Shown: positions 7,787 to 16,154 of the stretch, piece by piece | How the letters are laid out: every line of letters begins with the position of its first letter | How positions within the stretch are numbered: the stretch's first letter is position 1 | NCBI GenBank assembly: GCA_963827605.1 | Contig: CAWHBK010000003.1 | Coordinates: 248,001 to 312,000, forward strand | Direction: 5' to 3' | Source: DSYU01 sp963827605 | Lineage (GTDB): Bacteria; Chloroflexota; Anaerolineae; Anaerolineales; Anaerolineaceae | DNA length: 64,000 nucleotides | The notes under the pieces: model-generated | Seen by the model: the letters and a program-made list of their open reading frames with translations, nothing else | What the model was told of the DNA's origin: nothing | Database searches by the model: none | Program-made: the position numbers and the translations under genes

Positions 7787-10336
7787 CTATTCCTTCTGAG
7801 GTGATTCCCCGCATAAGGCAGAAAGCAGCGCAATCGTTTCTTCTTTACCGCCGATGCCGTTAATCCCTGCCGGACCCACACACGATGGGCAGCCGTTTTG
7901 GCAGGCGCAGTGGGTAACCAGCTCGTGGGCGCGTTGGACCAGTTCGGCGTGCATATCGTACAACGCTTCGCTCAAGCCAATCCCGGCAGGCACCATGTCA
8001 TACAGGACAACAGCCGGTTTCTTGTCCGCCAATGGGGAGAGCGGATCGGACTGCGCGCCAAGGTCGGACACATCGCACATCAGGAACAACGGCGCCAGGT
8101 TGAGCAGCACATAGCCCAGCCCGGATAACCCGCTGCGGATCTTGACCGACATTTCCGCCTGGCGGTGGCAGCCAGGGCAAAGGGAAACCAGGTTGCTCAT
8201 CTGGTTCGCTTGCTCAGCGGATGTGAAGGCGCGGAATGGAACCTTGTGATGCACGTGCAGGGGTTGATCCCGTTCTGGCGCGCCGCATACCTGGCAGGCG
8301 TACCCATCGCGCTGCAGCACCAGTTTCCGGATGCGCGGCCAGGCCGGGCCATATTGGTTCGGGTCATTATTCCACAAACCTGCGTCGCGTAAATGGTCAA
8401 CCGTCCAGGGGTTGAGCGCCAGCCAATACCCGGTGGTTCGCAGCTGGGTAGCCGGAAGCTCTAGATCCGCTTCGCCGAGGATCTCATTTGAATACCAGCG
8501 AATGCGCCGAAAACCGGTTACCTGGGTCGTAACCATCACTTCCCCGTAATTGCGGTTCCCGCCGGGTATTTCCGTTTGGCGAATGGTGGAAAGCTTTTCG
8601 ATCTCGACCTGTTTGCGGGTTTCTGTATAATAATCAACCTCGGCAGGTTTGAGACTGGCGGTATTATTCTCGAGATCCAGCGTCTCGACCTCATATGTTT
8701 GGCCGCTGTGCAGGTAAATCGCCTGGGGATGAACCATCCAAAGCGCGCTTTCGTAATCGACCTCGCCGATCACGCGCGGGCTGCCCCCATTGTGCAGCTG
8801 CAGCACCACCGTGTTGGGCGATGAACTGCGCAAGGAGACACCTTCCGCCGGGTACCGGTCAGCCATCCAAAAGTATTTATCGACCGAAGCATGGATATCA
8901 CCAGACTGGACCAAAAGGTCCAGGATCGAAGACAGCAGATCGGGATCCAACCCTCCAAAGCGTTCGCTTTTGCGGAAGGGCAGTTCAAAGGCCGCGCAGC
9001 GCAGGTGCTGGAGCAAAATGAGCAGGTTATCCGGATTGATCAGCGCCTGCTCCGGCGAACGGTCAAAAATGAATTCAGGATGCTGCATCAGGTACTGGTC
9101 GAGGGGATTGGAAGAGGCGACCAGAACAGCCAGGGACGCGCCCTGTTTGCGGCCCGCGCGCCCGGCTTGCTGGCGCGTAGACGCAATCGTGCCGGGATAC
9201 CCCACCAGAATGACCGCATCCATGCCGCCAATATCGATGCCCAGTTCGAGGGCGTTGGTGGCTACTACCGCCCGGGCCGTACCCTGGCGCAGGTCGCGCT
9301 CAATCTCGCGGCGTTCCCCGGGCAGGTAGCCGCTGCGATAACCGCGCAAGCTGTCGGATGTATCTCCACGGTTTTGCTGGAGGTATTTCAACATCATTTC
9401 CACGGTGCGGCGAGCCCGGCAGAACAAAAGCGTCTGGACATTCATGTCCAGCAGATCGCTGGTCAGGCGGATCGACTCTTGCATGGAGCTGGCGCGCAGG
9501 CCAAGGTCCGGGTTGATGATTGGCGGGTTATATAACAGAAAATGGCGTTTTCCGCGCGGAGAGCCATCCTGGTCGATGACCGTTACGGGCAGCTCGATCA
9601 AACGCTCCGCCAGCTGGCCGGGGTTGGCAATGGTCGCGGAAGTCAGAATGAACTGCGGGAAAGCGCCGTAAAATGCGGCCACCCGTTTGAGACGGCGAAT
9701 GAGGTTGGCGATGTGCGAGCCAAACACACCGCGGTAGACGTGGATTTCATCAATGACCACATAACGCAGGCCGCGGAAGAACTCGGCCCAGCGCGTATGG
9801 TGCGGGAGAATACCGGTATGCAGCATGTCCGGGTTGCTCAGCACCAGGCGCGCCTTCGAACGGATGGCCGGGCGGTCATCCGTGGGGGTATCGCCATCGT
9901 ACACGGACACCGGGATGGGATCGCTCCCGGCAGTGACAGAGCGAGTGGCATTGATCAACCCCTGGTACTGGTCCTGGGTCAGTGCTTTGGTAGGGAAAAG
10001 AAAGAGGGCGCGCGCGGTTGGGTCGCGCATGGCCCGGTCAAGCACGGGCAGGTTGTAACACAGGGTCTTTCCACTGGCCGTTCCGGTTACCACCACCACA
10101 TTTTCGCCGGCCTGGGCAGCCTGCCAGGCTGAAACCTGGTGCGAATACAGGCGCGATATCCCGGTGGTCCCTTGCAGGTAATGCAGGAGATGCGGGTGCA
10201 GGTCGGGTGGAAAGTCTGAGTAACGCGCGCTCCGCTCGGGCTCAACATGCCAATCGACTACATTGGAAGCGACCGTTGGTTCTCGTTTCCATAGTTCGAG
10301 CAGGTGACCTGGCAGGTTGGAAGGTAAGACAAGCAT
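7787..10336 (-). CDS. mrfA: MrfA-like DEAH helicase with embedded HNH motif and DUF1998 zinc domain
   Basis: An 849-residue superfamily 2 helicase of the YprA/MrfA family. Walker A is GTASGKT, motif II is DEIH, motif III is TSAT and motif VI is QQAGRAGR. The C-terminal DUF1998 zinc cluster, CACQNGCPSC near residue 810, has cysteine spacing 0,+2,+6,+9, as reported for the zinc site of B. subtilis MrfA. Between the helicase core and this cluster lies an intact HNH-type motif: CQVC (about 680), HVHHKVPF (about 697), NLVSLCPGCH (about 720). This implies a possible nuclease or an extra zinc-bound DNA-contact module. ATG 10336 gives a normal N-terminus. It is co-transcribed with the exonuclease downstream and likely acts in DNA-damage repair. 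Confidence 0.88.
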   Translation of the reverse strand: MLVLPSNLPGHLLELWKREPTVASNVVDWHVEPERSARYSDFPPDLHPHLLHYLQGTTGISRLYSHQVSAWQAAQAGENVVVVTGTASGKTLCYNLPVLDRAMRDPTARALFLFPTKALTQDQYQGLINATRSVTAGSDPIPVSVYDGDTPTDDRPAIRSKARLVLSNPDMLHTGILPHHTRWAEFFRGLRYVVIDEIHVYRGVFGSHIANLIRRLKRVAAFYGAFPQFILTSATIANPGQLAERLIELPVTVIDQDGSPRGKRHFLLYNPPIINPDLGLRASSMQESIRLTSDLLDMNVQTLLFCRARRTVEMMLKYLQQNRGDTSDSLRGYRSGYLPGERREIERDLRQGTARAVVATNALELGIDIGGMDAVILVGYPGTIASTRQQAGRAGRKQGASLAVLVASSNPLDQYLMQHPEFIFDRSPEQALINPDNLLILLQHLRCAAFELPFRKSERFGGLDPDLLSSILDLLVQSGDIHASVDKYFWMADRYPAEGVSLRSSSPNTVVLQLHNGGSPRVIGEVDYESALWMVHPQAIYLHSGQTYEVETLDLENNTASLKPAEVDYYTETRKQVEIEKLSTIRQTEIPGGNRNYGEVMVTTQVTGFRRIRWYSNEILGEADLELPATQLRTTGYWLALNPWTVDHLRDAGLWNNDPNQYGPAWPRIRKLVLQRDGYACQVCGAPERDQPLHVHHKVPFRAFTSAEQANQMSNLVSLCPGCHRQAEMSVKIRSGLSGLGYVLLNLAPLFLMCDVSDLGAQSDPLSPLADKKPAVVLYDMVPAGIGLSEALYDMHAELVQRAHELVTHCACQNGCPSCVGPAGINGIGGKEETIALLSALCGESPQKE

Positions 10337-10592
10337 GGTATATTTGCCGGCTATCGGGATGAACCGGAAAAGTGCAGCGGTGATGCAGCTGCGCCCGGCG
10401 CATAGAATGGTTAGTCCTGTTTTACCTCAATTTAGAACAAATATCAAGTAATTGGCTGGCCCCGGATGGTGGCTAAGGATTCTGCTTTCCCGCGAGCCCA
10501 TAACGGGTTACAAAATCCCTACAAGGTGACAAGTTTTTTCGCGTTGTCGGGTATACTCAATTTAAGTCCATCTTCTTTTTCGAGATATCGCT

Positions 10593-11336
10593 ATGACCGT
10601 TTTTACGATTGGTTTTGTCATCCTGTTGGGATGGTTTGTGGGTTGTTTTATCAATTATGTGGCGGATGTTTTGCCATTCACCCGGCGCTTTAGCCCGGTG
10701 GTATGCGCCAACTGCCAGACCCAGCAGCCTTTGCTAGATTACCTCCTGGTGCGCCCATGCCGATCCTGCGGCCAACGCCGGGGAATACGGGCCTGGGTCG
10801 TACAGATCCTGGCAGTGGCCGCGCTGCTGGTGATACAATCCTCTCCACCCGAGCGGTTGGGTTTTTGGGTGGGAGCAGTTTTACTGACCTTTTTCGGAGT
10901 TGTGGTAGTGATCGATATCGAGCACCGCTTAATCCTGCACCCGGTCAGCCTGGTAGGCGCTGTACTGGGGGCCGGGATCGGATTATGGCTGCATGGCTGG
11001 CAGTCAACCTTATTTGGCGGTCTGGCAGGGTTTGGAATTATGCTGGCCCTGTACTTCTTTGGGTTCCTGTTTGCGAAAGGGTTAGGCCGGCTGCGCGGCG
11101 AGTCGATTGACGAGGACGCGCTTGGTTTTGGGGACGTCAACCTGACGGGGGTGTTAGGACTGCTGCTGGGCTGGCCGGGCATCACCGCCGGTCTGGTTTT
11201 TGCGATTCTTATCGGCGGGGTCGGAAGCCTGATTGTACTGGTGTATATGCTCTTTACGAAACGCTACCATGCGTTCCAGGCCATTCCTTACGGGCCGTTT
11301 CTGGTCGCCGCGGGGATCTGGGCGCTGTTTTTTTAA
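10593..11336 (+). CDS. Type IV prepilin peptidase (A24 family, PilD-like)
   Basis: A 247-residue polytopic membrane aspartyl protease that cleaves, and in many homologues N-methylates, type IV pilin-like precursors. The N-terminal cytoplasmic part has the four-cysteine zinc site CANC...CRSC (about residues 38-59). The two catalytic aspartates are in VIDIEHRLI (about 107) and GFGDVNL (about 181). Around eight hydrophobic segments follow the usual PilD layout. No pilin or secretion genes are in the window, so its substrates lie elsewhere. The gene stands alone; the 256 bases upstream hold no other gene I can support. Confidence 0.92.
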   Translation: MTVFTIGFVILLGWFVGCFINYVADVLPFTRRFSPVVCANCQTQQPLLDYLLVRPCRSCGQRRGIRAWVVQILAVAALLVIQSSPPERLGFWVGAVLLTFFGVVVVIDIEHRLILHPVSLVGAVLGAGIGLWLHGWQSTLFGGLAGFGIMLALYFFGFLFAKGLGRLRGESIDEDALGFGDVNLTGVLGLLLGWPGITAGLVFAILIGGVGSLIVLVYMLFTKRYHAFQAIPYGPFLVAAGIWALFF

Positions 11337-11408
11337 GAGCAATATTCTGTGTTGCCTGGTGAAAGAAACTTCGTTCAACCCAGGAAATCCAGGTGAATTC
11401 AGGATCGA

Positions 11409-12293
11409 TCATAGCGACTCTGAGATGGGTTCCGGGGGACGCTCTCTTGCTTCGCGACGCATTCCCCATTGATTCACCACAAGCGCCAGAGCAGCCAGCC
11501 CACCGCCGACCGCCAGGTTGAGCAGGTTGGCCTGCTCTCCAAAAAAGACCAACGAAACCACCACGGCGAGCGGGATTTTTAGATCATTGAAGATTGCCAA
11601 CGTCCCGGCATCTACCTGGCGTGCGCCCAGGTTCCACAGAAAAAAGCACAGCCCTGAGGCAACTGCGCCCAGGTAAAGCAGAGTCAACCACTGCGCCCCG
11701 CTGATCGTGATCGCGTTCCAACGGGTGAATACAATCGCTGAAAGCGCGGCTGCCAGAAACCCGCCCAGGTAGGGCAATGCAAAGACCTGCCGGTCCACAA
11801 TTTTTCTCCCGGTCAAGATTTTGCGGTAGTAGATCTGCCCGAAGGCAAAGCACAGGTTGGACGCCTGTACTACCAGGAAACCGGTCAGCGCACCCCACGG
11901 CATTGTCTGGCCCTGCACCAGCCATGTCCCTGCGACCGCCAGCGCCACCGCGCCCAGGCTGATCCACTGCATGCGCCGCTGGAACAGATCATTTACCAGA
12001 GTCACGTACAGCGGGGTAAAAATGGTAAATAACGCTACCTCATACGCCTTGAGGAAGTTGAAAGCGTACAGGTAAGCGATGTACATTCCACCATATTGGA
12101 TCGCCCCGGCAAGAAGCAATCGCGCCCTGGTGCTCCGGTCAACCGACCCCACGCGGAAAAAGGGCAGAAACACCACCAGCGCGATCCCTAAACGGATGGC
12201 TGCGACCAGGTTTGAATCGACTCCGGACAGACTGGTTTTAATCAGGCCAAATGAGAAAGCCCAGATGAGTGAGACAAGAAGTAGAAAGCGCAT
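11409..12293 (-). CDS. EamA/DMT family transporter
   Basis: A 294-residue protein with about ten hydrophobic helices arranged as two EamA repeats, as in drug/metabolite exporters such as RhaT or YdcZ relatives. The N-terminus LVSLIWAFSFGLIKTSLS and the second-repeat segment LYLGAVASGLCFFLWNLGAR are typical. It probably moves a small metabolite or amino acid across the cytoplasmic membrane; direction and substrate are unknown. The gene is followed 65 bp upstream on the same strand by an unrelated membrane protein gene. Confidence 0.85.
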   Translation of the reverse strand: MRFLLLVSLIWAFSFGLIKTSLSGVDSNLVAAIRLGIALVVFLPFFRVGSVDRSTRARLLLAGAIQYGGMYIAYLYAFNFLKAYEVALFTIFTPLYVTLVNDLFQRRMQWISLGAVALAVAGTWLVQGQTMPWGALTGFLVVQASNLCFAFGQIYYRKILTGRKIVDRQVFALPYLGGFLAAALSAIVFTRWNAITISGAQWLTLLYLGAVASGLCFFLWNLGARQVDAGTLAIFNDLKIPLAVVVSLVFFGEQANLLNLAVGGGLAALALVVNQWGMRREARERPPEPISESL

Positions 12294-12357
12294 AAGGAGT
12301 CCTTTGGAAGGCGGGGATACCTGAAGATCATTGGCTAGAAGCCTGCTTTAGCACAGA

Positions 12358-12909
12358 TTAATGAAATGACTGGGGTTGGGTTTGAACTTCGTTCTCTGCC
12401 CGGCGAAGCTCACGTAGAATGCGCGCCGGAACCATTTGTCCGCGGCGCACCGCGTTTTGTCGCTCGTAAGGACGCATATTGATTTTGAATACAAAGTAGT
12501 GCAGGAATTCACCGAAGCCAAACAGATAAAAACCGGCGCCGAGCAGCACGTCCGGCAGCTCGGCTTGCGGCCCCAAAATGGTTTGCCAGAGCACCAGCGC
12601 GGGGAAGAGCAGCAGCAGCAAGATATTCACCAGATACACTGCCTGAAGCAGGTGCAGGCGCGCGCGGGCAGGGGTCTTTTGGAAGAAGCGGGCGTGGGCC
12701 AGCAGCCAGTAGATCCCGCCTTCAAGCAAAATCAGATTCAATGTCACAAGCCCCAAGATCGATAACGTATCGCGCTCACCAGGAATAAGACGGTTGACCT
12801 GCCAACAGAGAAACGAAAAGATGGGGATGTTGGCAATTTCAATGATCCCGGTCCACACCAACCACTGGTCCAGGGATTGTTTCGGGGCAGGGCCTGTCTG
12901 CATATTCAT
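12358..12909 (-). CDS. Hypothetical four-helix membrane protein
   Basis: A 183-residue protein I do not recognise. About four hydrophobic segments are visible (near residues 18-38, 48-68, 86-110 and 120-140), followed by a charged C-terminal tail (RRGQMVPARILRELRRAE). The cytoplasmic tail and short N-terminus suggest an integral membrane protein with both ends inside. A possible ribosome site (GAAAGAGAGG) precedes the start. It may share a transcript with the DMT transporter downstream. Confidence 0.65.
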   Translation of the reverse strand: MNMQTGPAPKQSLDQWLVWTGIIEIANIPIFSFLCWQVNRLIPGERDTLSILGLVTLNLILLEGGIYWLLAHARFFQKTPARARLHLLQAVYLVNILLLLLFPALVLWQTILGPQAELPDVLLGAGFYLFGFGEFLHYFVFKINMRPYERQNAVRRGQMVPARILRELRRAENEVQTQPQSFH

Positions 12910-13090
12910 TGGATCCTCTCTTTCGGAGAATATTATAGGCTAGATCATGCGGCGCGCAAGTTCGAGAAAATTATTCTCTTCTCCTACTTTTGGGTTATAA
13001 TAGAAAATATGTTCGATATAAAATGCGGTTTCTTTTATTGGATTGTTGAAAAACCGCCGATTTTTAGTACATAGAATGTCGAGGTAATGT

Positions 13091-13300
13091 ATGGAAGGGA
13101 TTTGCAGGAAACACCAATTCATCCCCGACAGCATCGCGTTTTCCGAAGACGACACAAACGCAATCATGTTCTTGAGCTGCACGCACTGCTACACTGTGCT
13201 AGAGGTGAGTCGCAAGGACTTATCCCCGGTTGACCAGGAGACGTTTGACCACCTGGCGAAGCGGCGGTTGAAGATCAATATCAGGGACCGCATCCGGTGA
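13091..13300 (+). CDS. Small cysteine-containing hypothetical protein (69 aa)
   Basis: A small open frame with a GAGG ribosome site 7 bases before the ATG and a TATAAT-like box about 80 bases upstream (gggttataat). The product has CRKH near the N-terminus and SCTHC in the middle, a spacing that could form a small zinc-binding fold, and a basic C-terminus. An imperfect hairpin AGGGTT/AACCCT followed by CTTTC lies near 13343-13372 and may end the transcript. I do not recognise a family. It is plausible rather than proven. Confidence 0.5.
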   Translation: MEGICRKHQFIPDSIAFSEDDTNAIMFLSCTHCYTVLEVSRKDLSPVDQETFDHLAKRRLKINIRDRIR

Positions 13301-13469
13301 GTTTCAAGAAAAGGCCTTCCGGCTCCCGGCGTCCCAAAAAGGATTAGGGTTCTCGCTGCATATAACCCTCTTTCGGTAGCGATTGGTATTTTACCGGACC
13401 TCCAATGCGTTTCTGTGGGAAAATAGTGGATATCCTTTACTGGAAACCCATAGCAAAAAAGGAAGTCCT

Positions 13470-14399
13470 ATGCAAGCGATACAAAAAGTGGCCATCCTGG
13501 GCGCCGGAGCGATGGGCGCTTATTTTGCAACACGTTTTTTTGATAGCCCTGGATTTTCAACCGTTTTAATTGCTGAAGGCCAGCGCCTTGTGAAGTTAAA
13601 TCAGGATGGCCTGGTTGTAAATGGGAAATCCTATTTTATCCCCGCCATTCACCCGGAGGATGTAGATTCTACGGTCGATCTGATTATTGTGGCTTTGAAG
13701 CATCATCATCTCGCAGAAGCTGTTCGGAGTCTCGGTAAACTGGTGGGCGATTCGACGATTTTTATTTCTGTGATGAATGGATTAGAAAGTGAAGAAACGA
13801 TTGGGGCAATCTACGGCATGGAGAAAATCCTGTACGCTATTTCACTTGGGATCGATGCGGTGCGCATTGAGAATCGGATTTCGTATACCAAACCGGGGAT
13901 TTATTACTTTGGGGAAGCAAAGAACCTCTCCATCAGCCCCAAAGTAAGGCGCGTTCAGGAAGCATTTGATCGGGCTGGGATACGCTATGAAACGCCGGAG
14001 GATATGCTCCGCTGGTTGTGGTGGAAATTTATGGTGAATGTGGGGATCAACCAGGCATCCGCGGTCATGCACGCACCTTATGGTGTTTTCCAAACCGATC
14101 CAGATGCGCAGGGTCTCATGGAAGCCTTGATGCGAGAAGTGGTCACGCTGGCGAAGGAGCGAAATGTAAACCTGGATCAACAAGATATTGATAACTGGTA
14201 CCCTGTTCTCAATCAATTATCGCCGGCGGGGAAAACATCCATGCTGCAAGATATTGAGGCAAATCGCAAAACTGAAGTGGAACTTTTTGCCGGAAAGGTG
14301 ATTGAATTGGGGAAGGAACACGGGATTCCAACCCCGGTGAACCAAACCATATTCCAAATCATCCGGATCCTGGAGCAGAAGAACAGGGAAACTCTTTAA
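13470..14399 (+). CDS. Ketopantoate reductase family protein (ApbA/PanE-like)
   Basis: A 309-residue NADP-dependent reductase; the family includes 2-dehydropantoate 2-reductase of pantothenate synthesis. The Rossmann motif ILGAGAMGAYFATRF is at residues 8-22. The central catalytic-lysine region is represented by LRWLWWKFMVNVGINQASAV, where WKFMVN carries the conserved Lys and Asn, and the C-terminal domain has KTSMLQDIEANRKTEVE, typical of PanE. The ATG at 13470 follows GGAAG and yields the family's normal length; a longer upstream reading (13383) adds 29 unrelated residues. Many PanE-like proteins act on other 2-keto acids, so the symbol is withheld. Confidence 0.85.
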   Translation: MQAIQKVAILGAGAMGAYFATRFFDSPGFSTVLIAEGQRLVKLNQDGLVVNGKSYFIPAIHPEDVDSTVDLIIVALKHHHLAEAVRSLGKLVGDSTIFISVMNGLESEETIGAIYGMEKILYAISLGIDAVRIENRISYTKPGIYYFGEAKNLSISPKVRRVQEAFDRAGIRYETPEDMLRWLWWKFMVNVGINQASAVMHAPYGVFQTDPDAQGLMEALMREVVTLAKERNVNLDQQDIDNWYPVLNQLSPAGKTSMLQDIEANRKTEVELFAGKVIELGKEHGIPTPVNQTIFQIIRILEQKNRETL

Positions 14400-14509
14400 T
14401 TCTTAAAGATGATCAACCTTCAAAAACGTTAAGATGGAGGTCTTGACTCGCTCTGTATAATTAATAAGCGACGGTCTTCTTTTTAGTACCTAAAGAGAAA
14501 GGACAGCGT

Positions 14510-14740
14510 ATGGGCAAAAAAGTTCGGGTATTCCTGGGGGATAAGGATTTTGCTCGACTGGCGAAGCGAAGTAACTGTCAATCTTCTGACCAAAACTGTT
14601 TTTTCTGTGATTTGCTCGACTGCCAATTTGTGAACCAAAATGGCGGAAAATTACGGGTCGGACTTGTCCGCTTATTTGGAAAGGACATTTCTGTTTATTT
14701 CTCTCCACAGGAAGGGTGCTGGCTACCATACCCTGCCTGA
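14510..14740 (+). CDS. Small hypothetical protein (76 aa)
   Basis: A short frame preceded by AAAGGA 6 bases before the ATG and followed by a strong intrinsic terminator at 14781. It encodes a basic N-terminus and four cysteines (SNCQSSDQNCFFCDLLDC), then a beta-rich C-terminal half. The cysteine pattern could bind metal. I do not recognise the family. The ribosome site and dedicated terminator argue that the gene is real. Confidence 0.5.
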   Translation: MGKKVRVFLGDKDFARLAKRSNCQSSDQNCFFCDLLDCQFVNQNGGKLRVGLVRLFGKDISVYFSPQEGCWLPYPA

Positions 14741-14780
14741 ACCAGGTATGTAGAAAAACTAAATAGTTTTAATGGAATGC

Positions 14781-14819
14781 AATTTTGCGGCACGAACGTG
14801 CCGCAAAATTCTTTTTTTT
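14781..14819 (+). terminator. Intrinsic terminator
   Basis: A perfect 14-bp inverted repeat, AATTTTGCGGCACG/CGTGCCGCAAAATT with an AA loop, is followed by C and eight T. This is a textbook Rho-independent terminator for the small gene at 14510. Confidence 0.9.
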
Positions 14820-14897
14820 CGCCAATATGTCACACTTCCCATGGGTTTTGGCATATAAATAACTGGTAAGATCGATCCTTCAAATAAGGAGGCAGCC

Positions 14898-16119
14898 TTG
14901 ATCAATCCCCAACAGATTGAAGAGTGGATCAGTGAAGTGGAGGGAAGGCCCACATCGGCGGCTGTAATCATCCGTTACATCGCAACCCGCCTGCGCGATT
15001 TAACCAGCCGGAACGAGGCGTTATTGGCTGAAAATATCGAGCTGCGCACCAATCAAAAGATTGAAGATTATGAAAGCCGGATCGCTAATCTCGAATACCA
15101 GCTCGATCTGCTCAGGCGCCAGATGGGCGGAGAGGTGAACGGGAAGGGGGCTTTCCAACCGGCAGCAGATACCCTCAGCTTCCTGGTCTATACGACCAAA
15201 GGACAGGTGCTGCGGACTGAATCTGCCACCGTGGGGTTGGGTTCGGGAACTGTTCTGGCAAGCTTTGCTCAACCCCCAGAAGGGGTAGGCCCGCTCAGGC
15301 TTCTGGCAACCATCCCAACCGAAGAACTATTATTTGTGTTCGACAGCGGGCGAACCGAGACACAGCCGGTCACAGCCATTCCCGTGAAAGACGGCGATGG
15401 GGGGAATCTCCTGGAAGGATGCATTTTTGGTGGAAGCGCGCGGTGGCGAAGAACTCGTAGAAATTCTTCCCGTGGCGCGCATGTCGCTGCATGACTGCTG
15501 TGTTCAGACCAGCCGGCGCGGCTGCACAAAGAAAATGATGAAGACATCTTTCGCATCCCATGTAAGCAAAGGCTTTATTGGCGCTGGAGTAAAAGGTAAG
15601 CCGGATCGGACCTGCAACCTGGTTCTATGCGAGAAAGAGGATGTGTTGGTGCTGGCCAGCCGGGAGGGATTTTTATGGACCCTGGAGGTCAACCAGCTGC
15701 CCTATACGATTGAGGAGGTGTTAAAACTAAGCACCACGGATTATCTCGTGACCAGCTTTGCGCTTCCTCCCGACCTGGGTTCGGCCTCCGGCCAAAAGCC
15801 AGCGGAAAATTTATCCATCCTGGTCCTTACCCAAAATGGCAAAGTGATCCACCGTGAAGCAAGCTGGTTGGAAAAAACCACCTCCTATAAAACCCGGGGT
15901 CAGGCCGTTTTCTCACAGGCAAGAAGAGAGGCTGGGGCGCGTATTGCCGGTGCAGTAGCGGTAAACGAGGAGGATTGGAGTGCTGCGTTGAACAGCAAAG
16001 GGGAATTAACATTGCACAAAGTATCTGACCTGCTGGAAAGCGGTTCCCTTTCCAACGACCCTTCCCTGGAGATAACGGAGTTTATCGCTTTCCGTTTATC
16101 CGGCGCGACCAAATCCTGA
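14898..16119 (+). CDS. Free-standing GyrA C-terminal-domain-like protein with coiled-coil N-terminus (one frame break)
   Basis: A protein of about 406 residues once a frame break is bridged. The first frame (14898-15404) gives a helical start and a coiled coil (about residues 38-75, with LRTNQKIEDYESRIANLEYQ). The second frame carries beta-pinwheel repeats like those of the DNA gyrase A C-terminal domain: CCVQTSRRGCTKK, KGFIGAGVKGKPD, DVLVLASREGFLWTLEVNQL, LVLTQNGKVIHREASW. The break is at a run of six G (15399-15404); five G would read GDGGISWKDAFLVEA. There is no gyrase breakage-reunion domain, so this is not GyrA. It may wrap DNA or act as a nucleoid factor. A second protein of this type lies at 27282. 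The Hsp70 gene follows closely. Confidence 0.7.
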
Positions 16120-16154
16120 GTGGGAGGCCAACCGGCCGAACAGAGGAGAAAAGC

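Noticed and set aside
14439..14461. TTGACT followed by TATAAT upstream of the small gene at 14510
   Set aside because: The two boxes are only about 7 bases apart, too close for a sigma70 promoter.
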